Shown: in pieces, positions 37,561 through 57,035 of the stretch | Layout: each line of letters starts with the position of its first letter | Position numbering within the stretch: position 1 is the stretch's first letter | Origin: Artemia franciscana | Taxonomy: Eukaryota; Arthropoda; Branchiopoda; Anostraca; Artemiidae | Length of the DNA stretch: 64,000 nucleotides | NCBI RefSeq assembly: GCF_032884065.1 | Contig: NC_088863.1 | Span: forward strand, 62,131,512 to 62,195,511 | Reading direction: 5' to 3' | Notes under the pieces: generated by a model | Seen by the model: the letters and a program-made list of their open reading frames with translations, nothing else | What the model was told of the DNA's origin: nothing | Databases searched by the model: none | Made by a program: the position numbers and the translations under genes

Positions 37561-40500
37561 GCCTCTGGAAAAAAATAATACAACATTGGAGGAGTATGGC
37601 CTTTACTATAGGCAACGCTCTAGCGTTGCCCCTGATTATTATATTGATGTATAATTGCATAGCAGCTATTATGAGGGGCCATTGGCTCATTATGTGGAAG
37701 GGGGGAGGTGGATTTCTAAAATACCGAATTTCAATGCTGGAATTGTCTGAATGTCCATAAGCCTTTGCAAAAATTCAGACAGGGATAAAACGAGAAGGGT
37801 AGGAATTATTCCTCCTCGATTCCCATGGATATTTTAGTCTACACATTTATTATTGATGACGGGAGAGTGGCAGTGTACTAGTACCACTCCTATTGTGATA
37901 ATTTTTTTCTTTCTAAATTATATTCACATGCCTATAGGCACAGAGGGCGGAAAACGAAGCAGGGCATCATGGGCCTATCTAAGAAATTTTTTGGGGAGGA
38001 AGGGGATGATAATCACTTCCAGAAGCTTTGCTTTCAGTAATTTTAAATGGTAATATTTCTCTTTTCCTATTTATATACAATGTTTTAATGCACTTAAATT
38101 GCAGGAACAAATTGCATAAATTTGTAGGGGTCTATTGGAGAAAACGTCATGGGTACAGCCACGAAGATTTCCATCCTTATAAACAGTAATACCCCGTTCT
38201 CTAAGATTGAAATTCCGCAGAAAAAATATCACTAATACCTTATTCAACAAATCTACATTTCATCAAATTTTTGACTAAATACTTCAATTTTATCCAAAAC
38301 TCTGTTAATAATCAGACATTTTAATTCTTAAGCAAAATAACTAAAGTCGCGGGAAGCTATCAATTTACAATTATTGATAAATACAATTTAAAAGGGAGAC
38401 ATCATGGTTATGCCGGGGTATGATTTGAAAAAAAAGAAGATCAAATTAGTTTCATAAAAGTTTCATTTTTGTTCCAATTCTTTATGAACGACTGCTGAAT
38501 TCAAGGGTCTTTGAATTGGACTAACGTATTTGTTTAAAACACCCAAAAATTTTAGTATAAGAGGTAAGAGATTGAGAAGACAGTAACCCCTCCCCCTATA
38601 TACGAAATAATTTCTGTTCATTTTAAATTTTAATACTGCTCCTTAATTTCAGCTGCTTTTTTGTTTAATAGAGTACAAATCAGGAATTGAAAAAGGGTAA
38701 CAGTCTTCCAAATTATTTGTGTGAAGCAAATACAACTAAACAAATCCATAATCTCGAAGAACAATTACAAAATCATGAACTTCAGCGCAGCGGGGGGGAG
38801 GGGTTGAATAGGGCTGACAGCAGCATCATAATTAGGGCTACTCTGATTATGATATTAAATGCAAAAACAAAATTAATCGAAAAATAGAAATTTTGTTCAA
38901 CAGAAAGTAAATAATAAATTTAAGGAAAAACTTAGGGGACATCAACCCTCCAGCCCTTCGTTTTTAAAACCAGAATTTGACTTTCCTTTCTCGATCCCTC
39001 GTCTTCCAGTTAAATACTTTGACTCGCAACTACCAACTGACTAATAATTGTTGCATGACAACATGCTTTCAAGGCGGCATTGGTCAAACTTAAGCGCAAA
39101 GAGTGGTTTGAAATGGACGACGCAGGGGATTTAATTAATGAAAATGTAAGAGGGAACAACACATATTTCCAAAACTTGGGAGAGGGTGCAATTTTGTCAT
39201 TTTAAAATGACAAAAAAAATTGAAAATACAAAAAAAAATTATTTGTTAAAATCCATGGGGACAAAAAGTCTAGGGTAGTGGGACTGAATTACCTCTACAC
39301 ACCTCTTCGTTAACATACTCTTTGAGGGGGGTCTTAATCAGATTTAGAGCAGTTTATGATATATTTATTACTCTATATCCGCAGTATACAATTTCGCAAA
39401 TCCAGAACTGAAAATAATCCGTGACTGAATCAAAATTTCCAAACAACAATTCGACATCGTAAAAACGCTCAAAATGAGCAAAATTCTATAAATAATTCTC
39501 TGTCCAAAAGCGTCTACAAAGTAAATAATTGCACTAAACAAATAAGACCCAGTTCGAATGATGTCGCGTCTGTCCAGCCATTTCTCGGAAAAATCCCATA
39601 AGCTCTTCAAAAAAACTTCTCTTTCACAAACATTTTTTTTTTTTTACATAGTAATCTATTTACAACAATGATGTTTTGTTAGACTAAGCTTTTTGTTCTT
39701 TGAAGAGAAAATCAACTCCGAAAATACTTGTAATGGATTTCATGAGATTACCAAAGGCTAATAACTTGAAAAACTAGTCAGCTAAAGTAATATTTTTATA
39801 GATGCCACACACACACAAAAATACTACACACACACAAAAATACCAGCCCCAAAAAGTGAATAATGTTTTGGTTTCTTACTTGCCATCGGTTCACAATTAA
39901 TCTATTTAATTTTTTAATGCTTACATATGATTCTAGATAAATATTAAGACAAAGCTACTAAAAACCAATGAAACAAAACTTAAAATTGTGAGATAAGTAA
40001 CTAAAATTTAAGGTTTCCAAAGTGTGACACAGGAGAAAAAAAAATGACGGTGGAGAAAACTAATAATAAGTAATGGACACTACTAACCCGGATTATTTCC
40101 AATATGGGAAGTAAAATATTGAACGTTTCTTAAACTCTAAAAAAATGGTAGTTATCACATATAACCATTTAACATAATCTGAATCATGCCTATTTTAATA
40201 CAGATTGAGTTGTATTTAAGCGATTCGTCAAGTATTCATCCTTCACCAAAACTTCAAATAAGAAAAAAAACTCAGTTTTTTTTAACTACTGTTTGCTCTC
40301 AAAACCAGAGCGGCGAAGTCAGAGTTAATATTCAGGAATTGGGGTCAACGACGGCTGAGAAACTCTTGACTGGCAACATTTAATTTCTACACCTAACAAA
40401 TCTAACATTAAGGCCTATCTAGATTTATCCGCTCAGTTATGACTGATAACTACGAAATAAAGGCTAAATATGAATCTAGGTAATTATTCAATGCTAAAAA

Positions 40501-41282
40501 ATTATAATTGAAATCACGAGTCCGGAGTTTAATCCTTGAACTGTTAAAGTCAGAGTTGATAGCCCTAAGAATTTTGAAGAACTACCCGAGGGGTTACTGA
40601 CTTCCCGCCACCAGGGGAACATTTCGATACACCACGTGTGCTGCATAGTTCTACCATGCTTGGCACAGTTCCCGCCACGCTTAGCACGGTCCAACTGGTA
40701 TACAATTTTCTGATATAGAGAGCAACCTCTCGTGAGAGTTAACAGTCAAAATATCAAAACTTCAAGAAAAACGGTGAAAACAGTAAAAAAATTTCAAGCA
40801 AATCATCGGGCTATCTAGATAACCTTGTCTCCAATTTTAGTCCCAGTTGGCTTTGACTCATTATACACACCAAGTTGATTTTTTAAAACAGAAACCTTTT
40901 CCTTCAAGTATATGTCCCCTTCGAAACGAGGGATTTGGCAACAAGCCTGCAGCAGTAACTTACACCAAAAGGACATAAAACATATTTTAATGGACTGGTT
41001 AGCCTCAGTGATATATCCATGCGCTGGGCCAGAAATAAGGCATCACTTACTTTTTTTTTAGAGAGAGGAGTTCAAACTCTCTTAAAAACCGAAAAATGTC
41101 CTTTTCTTTACAGATTTCCAATTAAATTAAGTATATTTTTAATCAAAAATTGTTATAAACTAGATTTTAAAAATTAAATTAGGTAGACAGATGGAACTGG
41201 ATCTCAGCTAAGTGACGGCATTTTTATTTTATTTATTTATTTTTAATGCGCAGGACAAGATAAACCTTAAGAGTAATTACTT
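37561..41282. other. Intergenic DNA with one degraded foldback fragment
   Basis: No supported gene. 38440-38670 is an old copy of the 27470-27760 type foldback (TTTCATTTTTGTTCCAATTC ... GAAATAATTTCTGTTCATTT). Short ACACACAC runs lie near 39808-39835. Other open frames are short and featureless. Confidence 0.45.
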
Positions 41283-41562
41283 ATGAGGAAGAAAAACTGT
41301 TGTAGCTTTAATGTTCAAAATAATTTTATGCCATTAAGCACACATTTTATCTATTTTTGGCAAACTAAATTGAAAGTACAATCTGTTTGCATTAATTACC
41401 TACTGAAAACCTATGAAATTTTAAATCTTAAAGAATTTTTGGAAAAAATAGATATTTCAGCTTTTAAAGAATTGAATCCATTAGCAAGTTTTCATTTAAC
41501 CCCAAATAACGTTCGACTACTTCCAGGATTAACAATTCACTCGAGAGCTAAGAATTTACAGG
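41283..41562 (+). CDS. Possible exon of an unidentified gene
   Basis: The open frame has protein-like composition, especially FLEKIDISAFKELNPLASFH and TPNNVRLLPGLTIHSR over about 41440-41550, before running into a (TA)n microsatellite. No family is recognised. The ATG at 41284 is only the first Met of the frame; the 5' end could instead be an acceptor. No GT donor lies at the expected end; CAG|GCACGT (GC donor) at about 41559 is the only candidate. It may be a fragment of a transposon protein. Confidence 0.3.
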
Positions 41563-41566
41563 CACG

Positions 41567-41568
<2 letters not shown>

Positions 41569-41623
<55 letters not shown>
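41569..41623. repeat. (AT)n microsatellite, 55 bp
   Basis: Perfect AT dinucleotide run directly after the possible exon. Confidence 0.97.
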
Positions 41624-41624
<1 letters not shown>

Positions 41625-42395
41625 CAGTCTACAGGTATAAGCTCACACAATTTCAGCTGTTAGGTGGGAGGGGTGAAGGACGAATCAAAACAAGAATTGA
41701 CACATCGGATATGTCAATTATTAATTATGCCGCAGAACACAATTTCCATTCAAAGTAAACGAGGCCTTAAAAAAGTAAATAATTCTACGACGCAAACTAG
41801 AAGCAGAGGCCCCAATAGTCAAATATTCTGGAATTAGGAAATAAATTTTACCGAATGGCTGATCATTTTCACTCACTGATTTTGGGAATATTGTTATTAA
41901 ACTTATTTCATTGTTCTTTTTTTAACAACTGAGAATAATTTCTCTTTACTGATTTTCCCTCATATATTTCAATCCGGTCATTTAACTGATAAAAAAAAGA
42001 GCCAATAGAATAGCAAGGCTTCGTGCAACTATTTTATCGATTGGCTAAATACATGGGGGTGTCCCTCTTCTCCCATACGTGACACCCCTGACCGACAACA
42101 TTATAAAATGCAGCACCAGTAGCTATACCTTTGCGTTTCCACGGGTGTATTGAATACGATAAAATTACATTGAAATTCAGCTAATAACACTTCGTCATCC
42201 CAGACCAACAACAAGGCATCTGCCAGAACAGAAGACAGTAGACACAGACAAAACTGGAACTCGTCAATGTAGTCAATCGCAAGCTAAATATATGGGTGTG
42301 TTACTTCAATTCATTTGTCAAACGGTAGATATTCGACATCGTTTTGTTCAAAGACAAAAGTTAAGCTTCTATTACAAAATAACTTGCAGTCATTT
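41624..42395. other. Intergenic DNA, nothing recognised
   Basis: AT-rich with no coding signal. If the minus-strand exon at 42396-42603 is a last exon, its 3' UTR would lie here, but no AATAAA on the minus strand was seen nearby. Confidence 0.35.
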
Positions 42396-42603
42396 TCAGC
42401 AGCTCCCAAATCCCTTGCGCTTGTAGTTTAGTATTACAAATACATCTCTCCTTGACACGACGGGATTGTCCTTTTTACATGCCTGCTGAATCTGAACATC
42501 AATGTCTGAACAAAAGCTTATCCTTTTGCTCGTAAGCGTGCGGATAATCACTTCGACTGCAGAAAACTGTACTTGTTCCTTTTTATTCCTCTTGAACAGA
42601 CGA
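42396..42603 (-). CDS. Candidate terminal exon of an unidentified gene
   Basis: Minus-strand frame with protein-like content (RLFKRNKKEQVQFSAVEVII, SDIDVQIQQACKKDNPVVS, RRDVFVILNYKRKG) ending in TGA. A plausible acceptor, GGTGTTGTGTTTAG, ends at 42604. The exon would be 208 nt, with one base completing a split codon. The exon at 50426-50664 ends with two bases of a codon, so the two join in phase. No domain is recognised. Confidence 0.35.
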
Positions 42604-44790
42604 CTAAACACAACACCAGAGAGGCAGTAGATATTTGAAATACCCCCCCCCCCCTAAAAGAATATTTTTACAATTATTTCACTTATGTCTAATTGTTTTC
42701 ATAGAGCACCTTTTTTTTTATCAAACTTTTGACACAGGCGCTTAAAATGAGTTTTCGTTCCCCACTACAATGGGTTATATTTGACCCCTCCCTCTGAAAT
42801 AAATTTTCATTTTACAATCCACACAGAAAAATATATACATAGAAGCATAAATTAGAAACCTGTTGTTCCCAAAAATCATATTATTAAAATCATCCACCTT
42901 CAAAATAACTTAGATCAACATTTACATTTAAACGGACCAGATTACCAGCAACGCTGTACTTCTTGTGAATAATGTATCTGACGAAAAAATTACACAAGGT
43001 TCATAAACGACTAACTAAAAAAGCTTTTCTATAAAACTATGGTGATCAGACTGACACATGAAAAACAAATCATCTTTAGCTTTTTAGTATGACACTACAG
43101 ATACGCCAAGTAAATGGAAAAACAATGTGTAGCTGTTGATAGTCAAAAATCTTTTTCAAAGTCATTTTGATTAATTCCAAACAGAAATGTACTTGAGATC
43201 ATTCTCAAAAGTATATACCACCAGCGGATTGATTTTTCTTCGGATTGGTACATCAAATTGATCAAAAGCAATGCATCTTTTCCTTCATTGTTACCTTACT
43301 GATTGGGGTAATTTTGACTCTGAGATGCTGAACAGTTTTCAAGGTGATTACAAAGGTGCTTTCGGAGACAGGTCAGTAGGTCTGTTTACTACCCATGAGT
43401 ACATAACTCTTTTTTTTTAATCATAATTTTCTAATCCCCAATTGTTATGGCAGAATGAGGTTTTGAGCCATTTTTTGGAGGGAGGAGTTCGGACGTCAAA
43501 GATTTTAAACATTTTTTTTTATCTGCTTATAAAGCTTCCGGATGGCAAGTTGTAATATATACAATCTATTTTCTAGCAAATCTCACTGTCTATTAAAAGC
43601 TTTACCCACTTCTCAATATCTTTAATTTATTTTAATTAAGTTATTTAAACAAAAGTTGAATAGGCAAGAAGTCGTTCCCAATGGGAATGTTTATGCAACA
43701 TTCAAAAACTTTTTACAAGTTTATAGTTTTTATGGAAAACGTGTTTTTTAAAGAACTTTTTGGCTGCATTTCAGGTGTTTCAAACACCAAAAATGTTAAA
43801 AATAAGACGAAAACTGGGTGTTAAAAATTAGTCTGAGAATTTGTTGGTAGAAGCGTTAAAGGTTGTATAACAAAATCTTCCTAGTCCAAAACTCTCTAGT
43901 CGACAACCCAAAACTTAGCAAAATAACAACACAGAAGCTTAAGTCAAAACACTCAAATTTGGCGGAAAAAAAGTAATAACAATATTTCTCCAGAATGTCG
44001 AGGATATAAACATTTTGAAAACAGCTTTTCCGTAGTGCAACCACCGTAAAAGTTTGCACCGACCACATGTTCAAGCACCTGATACAATCCCTTCTATGGT
44101 GGATCACACGAACTAAAACCCTCCAAAGGATATCTCCAAAAAATTTGAATCTGTATGCACCTTAGCTTAATGGCTTTATAGTCCAATTATGATCAGTGGC
44201 ATAATCTTGTAATAATGTTATTTTTGTGATAATAATATTTAGGCGTTTGTGACGAGCGTCGATAAAGGTATTGTTTCTGTTTTTACACTAGGGAACTAGG
44301 ATAACACTTTTTTGTCTTATTTAGGAAAAAACACCTTTTACTTTAGTAATCAGCAATGCTAAATGAAATAGCTCCATTAGGAGAAAAATAGCATTTATTA
44401 TAAACAGATTTATTAATGAAAAGCGCAAAAGCATGATTTCGCACCCAGAAGAAAGCAACGCAGCAAGTAAGAGTTAAGATTACTTAACCAAAACGCAATC
44501 ACAAAGGCGTCACATCCACCTTCCTCTATATTCAAAAATCAATTAACATTCAGAAGGTTTATCGTAAGTTCTATGTCAGTTTCCCTCCCAAAAAGTGTAC
44601 ATCTGTTACTAATGTCTTATGATTAGACATTGGAGACAATAATGTTACCTCGGTCTACGAGGAACAAACTATAAAATCATGAGACCAAACATTGGACACA
44701 GTTTCTATGATTCTAAATCAATAACATTTGACTGGGGGAAGGTGTATTTTTTATATTGATTCAAAATAAAGGGGTAAGTTCATTTGTACT
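42604..44790. other. AT-rich DNA, possibly intronic
   Basis: No exon is seen. A run of twelve C lies at about 42644-42655. The minus frame at 43856-44107 is featureless. Confidence 0.35.
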
Positions 44791-46079
44791 TAGTATTGAC
44801 GGCATAATGACATTAACGCGAACCCACCCCTTTGAATCCCTGTCCGGACTCTTTTTTAAACTCTTTTATGACGCAGGTGCTATTAATTTTCTTCGAGACG
44901 CAGGTGTTTATTATGTAATAGGGAGTGTTTGCTTCGAGATTTTTTTTTTTTAGCTGTTTAAAAACCTGTGAGGGCCAGGAAAAAATTCTTCAGGGGCCCG
45001 CTAGTGGGGAACCTTCGAGACGCCGGTTCCTTACAACCAATTCTAACTTGCCCCTAGGAAGCAATTCTACTGGTACCCTAGTAATCAACCTCAACGGGAC
45101 CCTTAGCATCCAATTCCACCGCAGGTCCTAGCGGACAATTCTACCCAGCAGGTGGTTGTTACGTAATAGGACTTGTTAAAGTCCGCTAGTCATGCGCGAA
45201 ATCCTCGGCAGTAACTGAGGTAAACACAAACGTGGCTGTTAAGCAATGAAGGTACACACGTGGGATGTGACGCAATCTTAAGTGCTTTGATATATTTATT
45301 GACGGTGACATATTCTTATGTGACTTGCTGGATTTATTGACAATAACATAATGGCAGTGCAACACTTTAGAACATTTCATTTTCTTTCAATGCGTTTTTC
45401 AGGATCGCTTGTAATCTGAACACTTTCGGTCCACATAGGGATTCGAAAGGGATTTTTCCTCAATAGAATGGAGCGCTAGACAGATATACTATATTATGAT
45501 TTAGAGGATACTTTCTACATTATAACCTATTGCACGCAAGGAGAATCCCCTGTTCCCACCTACTAGTCATTAAGTGGCCTGTCTTCCCGTATGATTGCAA
45601 TAATTAACACAAGAGAAAAATCGATTACTAGAAATTACTTGCATTTCATGAACACCCAGATTTTTAGTAATAGTCTTTATCTCTAATGGAACTTCAATGT
45701 ACTATCAGAGATGTAACAAAAGCGAGTGTATCAGTATGGCTAGAATATGGTACACCTTTATATGTGATTAAAAGTATTTTTCTCTTCACTACACAGAATT
45801 TAGCACTTATATTAAAGGCAATCATGAATGTGCATACCTATGCACATAGGGTAAAAGATAATTGAAAAGTATCAGTGAATTACATTGAAGATTAGACCTG
45901 GAACAAAAATCAAAAAGAGAAAGCTTTTTATGCAACTTTTATTAATAAAAAACATTATAAAATCAAGAAATTACAGAAAAAAGCAATTAAAAAACAACAA
46001 GTGAAAAAGAAAAACGTGAAAAAGCTTACGAAAGATAAAATATAAGCAAAAAGAACCATGAATTAAAAAAAGGTGGAAA

Positions 46080-46680
46080 CCCTAGCAAACATTTCCAAGG
46101 GAGGGTTGTTATTAGAGATATATTAAAACCATATTAAGAGTTATTTCTGAAAGGTCTTAATGAAAATGCATTGTTTCTATTGCTCTATTAGACCCAGCTG
46201 CAAGGAAAAGAAATACATTTTGCATTCAGTTTTTTTTTCTCTGAGAAGTCTTAATGAAAATGCCACATTTGTTTGAGCCAAGACTATACATATTTAACAC
46301 CACCGTGACAATATGAGGCTGGCCCACCCTCTAGCAACCAATTCCGGAAGGGAGGTTTGTTATCAAAAATAAATTTAATGCATATTCAGTTATTTCTATG
46401 AGGTATTAGTTAAAATGTCACGTTTCTTTGAGCCAAGACTACGAATAGTCACTTAACCGTGACAATATGTGGGTAGCCCATCCCCTAGCAACCAATTCCA
46501 AGGAACTTGTTATTACAGATGAATTAAAACCATATTACGATTTATTTATGAGGGGTCTTCATAAAGAATACCACGTTTCTTTGAACCAAAATCATGCACA
46601 TTCACGCCACCGGAACAAAATGCGGCAGGCCCACTCCCTAGCAATCAATTCCAGAGGGAAAGTACTGACGACCTGCTAAT
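46080..46680 (-). repeat. Tandem units of foldback 2, left side
   Basis: About four units sharing GTTTCTTTGAGCCAAGACT, CACCGTGACAATATG, GGCCCACCCTCTAGCAACCA and TTATTAGAGAT. Their orientation is opposite to the array on the right. Confidence 0.8.
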
Positions 46681-46868
46681 GCTAAGCTGCAACCAAACTT
46701 CTCTACAAGAAAATATTGACCACCCGATACCTGGTTATAAAAGTATCGGTCTGGGGTCAATGCACTAGAGACGGGGCTTATAGAACGTGTCCCTCAGCAA
46801 GCAACCAGCAAAGCAGTGGTCCTACATAAGCGACGGTAGAACAAATAAAAATTTCCCCTGGTAATGCC

Positions 46869-47305
46869 ATGAAATCCCTGGGAATAACGTACGGTCACGA
46901 TCTCGTTTACTAATAATCGAGAAAATTACCTAGAGTATTCGTTCAAGTTACGGGAAGCTTGTTTCTCTAAAATTTAGCTTAAACAAGAATACTCTTTCAA
47001 AGCTTTACACAGCGGTTGCTCTCCCTCACCTGCTTTATGTATCTCCACTATGGGAATGGTTCACGCAAACTGACAGACTAAAACACCGATCTGTATGCCG
47101 CAAATACCCCAAGTTTTGCTTAAAAACCCGCTCTACGAGAGAAACAAACTCGTTCAAATTGTTTAAATTCATCTGTAAGAATAGCCCTTCCTTCTGTAAT
47201 TGCTTGCTGGGGTCGGGGCCAGCCAAATATTGCCACGGCGACATGAATATGCACAGTCTTGGCTCAAAGAAACGTGGCATTTTAATTAATACCTATAAGA
47301 AATAA
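46869..47305 (+). mobile_element. LINE ORF2 C-terminal remnant in the loop of foldback 2
   Basis: MKSLGITYGHDL (46869) is followed in another frame by KLVSLKFSLNKNTLSKLYTA (from 46955), PHLLYVSPLWEWFTQTDRL and CRKYPKFCLKTRSTRETNSF, with the stop at 47303-47305. The order LGI-hD, KNTLxKLYxAxxxPHLLYxxPxW is the connection region after the reverse-transcriptase palm in Jockey/CR1-like LINEs. One frame change and one TAG (46931) interrupt it. Its last codons overlap the first right-hand tandem unit. Confidence 0.75.
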
Positions 47306-48470
47306 CTCTTAATATGGATTAAATTTATCTTCATTAACGAGCCTCCCTTCATGGATTGTTTGCTAGGGGGCGGGCCAGCCCCATATTGTCGAAGTGGCAT
47401 GAATATGCCTAGTCTTGTCTCAAAGAAACGTGGCATTTTCGTTTAGATCTCTCTGAAATAATTCTTAATATGGTTTAAGTTTATCTCAAATAACAAGCGC
47501 CCTCTCTGGAATTTGTTGCTAGGGGGTGGGCCAGCCACATATTGTCATGGAGGCGTGAATAAGGACAGTCTTGACTTAAAAACGCGGCATTTTCATTAAG
47601 ACCTCACAGAAATGACTCTTTATATAGATTATATTTGATGGATTAGACTTTGGAATTGGTTGCTAAGGGTTGAACCAGACACATTTTGTCACGGTGGCGC
47701 TAAATATGCATAATCCTGGGTCAATGAAACGAGGCATTTCACTAAGATCTCGTAGAAATAACCCTTAATATGAATTAAATTTATCTCTAATAACAAGCCT
47801 CCACTATGGAATTGGTTTCTAAGTGGGCCAGCAACATAGTGCCACGGTGGCGTGAAATATGTCTAGGTTTGGCTCAAAGAAACTTGGCATTTCCATTAAA
47901 AACCTCTCAAAAATGACCGAATGCAAAATGTTTTTTTTTTGTTGCAGGACCGTCTAATAGAGGAATAAAAACGATTCATTTTCACTAAAACCTGTCAGAA
48001 ATAATTGAATATGGTTTAAATATATCTCTAATAGCAACCCTCCCTCTGTAACTTCTTGCTAGGGGGTGGGCCAGTCAAATATTGTCACAGTGGCGTGAAT
48101 AGGCATAGTCTTGGCTCAAAGAAACGTGGCATTTTCATTAAGACCTATTAGAAACAACTCTTAACATGGATTAAATTTATCTCTAATAACAAGGCTCCCC
48201 TCTGGATTTGGTTGCGTTGTAGGGGGTGGGCCAGCCATATATTGTCAAAGTGGTATGAATATAAACAGTCTTGGCTCAAAGAAGCGTAGTATTTCCGTTA
48301 AAATCTTTCAGAAATAATCCAATGCAAAAACATGTCTCTTTTGTCTTGTAGATGCGCCTAATAGAGCAAAAGAAACTTGGCATTTTCATAATAACGGCTC
48401 AGAAATAACTCTTAATATGGTTTAAATTTATCACTAATAACAACCCTACTCCTGGAAATGGTTGCTAGGG
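47160..48470 (+). repeat. Tandem units of foldback 2, right side
   Basis: Eight or nine units of about 150 bp with GTCTTGGCTCAAAGAAACG, TGGCATTTTCATTAAGACC, AAATAACTCTTAATATGG, TTTATCTCTAATAACAAGCC and TGCTAGGGGGTGGGCCAGCC. Markers lie near 47276, 47431, 47585, 47732, 47885, 47980, 48127, 48290 and 48380. Confidence 0.85.
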
Positions 48471-49915
48471 TTCACATTTTTATTAAATTTATGGTTCTTT
48501 TTGCTTGTATTTTATCCTTTATAACCCTTTTCCACGTTTTGTTTTTTTCCGTTTGTTGTGTTTTAATTGCTTTTTCTGTGAATTCATCACTTTATAGTTT
48601 TTTTATCAATAAAAGTTGTATGTAAAATAAAAGGCCTACATTCTTTAGATTTCTTATTAGGGGCAATTCTTTAATATATTTCACTAATAAAATTTAGGAT
48701 ATCGTAGGCTATGTAAATAGGTATACTCTTTCAAGATTGCCACTAATATAAGTGCTCAATTCTGTGTGGTGATAAGAAAAGGAAAGACTTGATCATACAC
48801 GAAGGTGTGCCATATTCTAGCCGTGATGATACTCTCGCTTTTATTTCATCTTTGATAGCATATTTAAGTCCCAACGGAGTAAGACTCTACTACTAGAAAT
48901 GCGTTATGAACAAGCCCCAATATAATCTGATAACACATTTGAAGCATTACTTAACAAGCAGGGGTTCATCAGATGTAAGCAATTTCTGGTAATCCATTTC
49001 CCCCCAGCATGTCAATTATTGCAGCCATATGGGAACAAACAATCCATTTAATCACACTAGCAAGCAGGAACAGGAAATTTTCCTTGCGTGCAACAGGTAA
49101 TCAAGTAGTAAGTATCGCCCAAATCATAATATTAGAAACGCTTTCATAGTCCGCCTGTCTAGCGCTCTATTACATTGAGGGGAAGTCCCTTTCAAATCCT
49201 AATCCAAACAAAAAATCTTTAGATTATAAAAGTATCCTGAGAAAAAAAGCATGAAAGAAAATGAAGTCTCTTAAAGTATAATGTAACAACCCATATGTAC
49301 ATTGTCATTACGTAAAACCCCACATATGCGCTACCATTCCATTAAATCTAGCAATTCATGTGATATTACACTATCCTCCATAAATCTATCAATTCCCGCA
49401 AAATTGCATCATATCCCACATGTGCACTGTCACTACGTAATGGCCACGTGTATTCTCCTCAGTTACAACCGGGGACCTCCCTGCTTGACTAGCGGACTGT
49501 AAAAAATCCTATTACTTAACAACAAAAGTAAACAAAAGCTATCATGTAACAAGCACCTGCTGTGTGGAATTGCTCGCTAGGGTCCTCGGTAGAATTGGAT
49601 GGTAGGGGCCCCGATGGGGTTGGTTGCTAGGGCCCCGGGTGGAATTGCTCGCAAGGTGCCGCCTGTTGAAAGTGGTTGCTGGGGTACGGCGTCTTGAAGG
49701 TTCCCCTCTAAAGGGACCCTGAAGCATTTTCCCTGGCCCTAGAAGGTTTTTAACAACCAAATATAGCTCGAACTAAATGCTTCCTATTAAGTAACAAACA
49801 CCTACGTCTTGAAGAAAATTAATAACACTTCGATCTTGAAAAAGTTTGTTAGGAAGTGTCCGGACGGGGGTTCGAGGGGGGGGGGTGGGTTCCTGTTAAA
49901 GTCATTATGCCGTCA

Positions 49916-50425
49916 CTACTCTTCTTGATCCTCCCTAAGCTAGTAATACAAATATGCAAAAGTGCAGCATCTTGTATAGCCCAAAAGATGTGTGACGTTT
50001 TCGAGGTGAAAAAATAAGTTATTGTTGTTGTACTCAAATACGCACAAAAATAAGCGTTTTTTACAATTTACCAACAAGCCCTTAGAGAAATTAACCTTCT
50101 CTTAATATCCAATCATTCACTTCTCAATAAATTATTTTATGTGCAGGAGTACACAACCAGGAGTTAGCGAATGATAAACTACATCAAAATATACAAAATT
50201 ACTAACCAAAAGCCACTGCCAAATCAAAACAGCACGTAATTTTGTGGTGTTATGAAAAAAGTTTTAACGAAGAATTGTAACAGGATTGAATCCAAGTTAT
50301 AAAAAGCTACCCAAACCCCATAAAAATCTGGCTAAATTCAAGCAATCAATATAAAAACCAGCCCACACACAAAACCACAAATTACCATCACTGCTAACAG
50401 CAGACACGCATCAATGATAACTTAC
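49916..50425. other. AT-rich DNA between foldback 2 and the candidate exon
   Basis: No coding signal is seen. On the minus strand it would be the first part of the intron after the exon at 50426-50664. Confidence 0.35.
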
Positions 50426-50664
50426 TTGATGTGCTTTTTGGTGACTCGCACAGCCAATGTCTCAAACAATTCATATCCAGGAAAAGTGGTGAATTTGTTT
50501 TCTGTTTGAACGCGATAGAAGCCACCCACTTCCTCATCAAATTTAACCACTGGTATACCATAAATTTCAGTTATTGACCACATTCCCCAGCGCTGCACAG
50601 GTGGGAGAGAGATATGGCAAAGGCAACATGTAACACCATCTACTTCTGATGGTACCATTTTGTT
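50426..50664 (-). CDS. Candidate internal exon of an unidentified gene
   Basis: On the minus strand a good acceptor (GCTTACTTTCAG, AG at 50665-50666) and a strong donor (ATCAA|GTAAGT at 50426/50425) bound 239 nt of open frame. It reads MVPSEVDGVTCCLCHISLPP, QRWGMWSITEIYGIPVVKFD and GYELFETLAVRVTKKHI. The composition is protein-like but no family is recognised. A competing frame with an upstream acceptor (SISYVIVDGHGDNCLLSEQN) is open for the first half only. It may belong with 42396-42603. Confidence 0.45.
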
Positions 50665-50990
50665 CTGAAAGTAAGCAGTTGTCACCATGACCATCCACAA
50701 TCACATATGAGATGCTGGACTGTGATCAGAGTTATAATCAAGCACAAACTTCCAGATAATCTCGAGACCTGCGTCGCTCAAAACATCGGTTTCTAACATG
50801 AAGCGACGTTTTGCTTTCAAAAACGATATTTATCATTAAGACACTACCCTCTACGTATTTATGAGCTAAAACATCTTTCATATTTTGAGTGGAGTAGCAC
50901 AGGCGCACACAGGCCTAATTTCCACAGAGAAGGGGTGGGGGACACGAGAATAGCATTTTTCGCCCAAACAGCATTTAAGACCTTTTAGTC

Positions 50991-57035
<6,045 letters not shown>

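Larger units (their letters stand above)
44791..49915. mobile_element. Giant foldback element 2, with tandem units and a LINE remnant
   Basis: The outer left sequence (GACGGCATAATGACATTAAC, AACCCACCCC, CTGTCCGGAC, GAGACGCAGGTGTTTATTA, CCTAGCGGACAATTC) reappears as reverse complement from 49915 inwards, and similarity runs to about 46080 on the left and 48480 on the right (for example GAGCGCTAGACAG, CAGAATT-AGCACTTATATTA, AAAAAGCAATTAAAA). The arms are clearly diverged. Inside are about 150-bp tandem units: about four on the left (46080-46680), pointing outward relative to the eight or nine on the right (47160-48470). The loop (46681-47160) holds a LINE fragment. The element appears old compared with giant foldback 1. 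Confidence 0.85.

Noticed and set aside
41283-41624. Tail of repeated Ile-Tyr in the open frame
   Set aside because: This is translation of the (AT)n microsatellite, not protein. Only the part before 41562 was kept as a possible exon.
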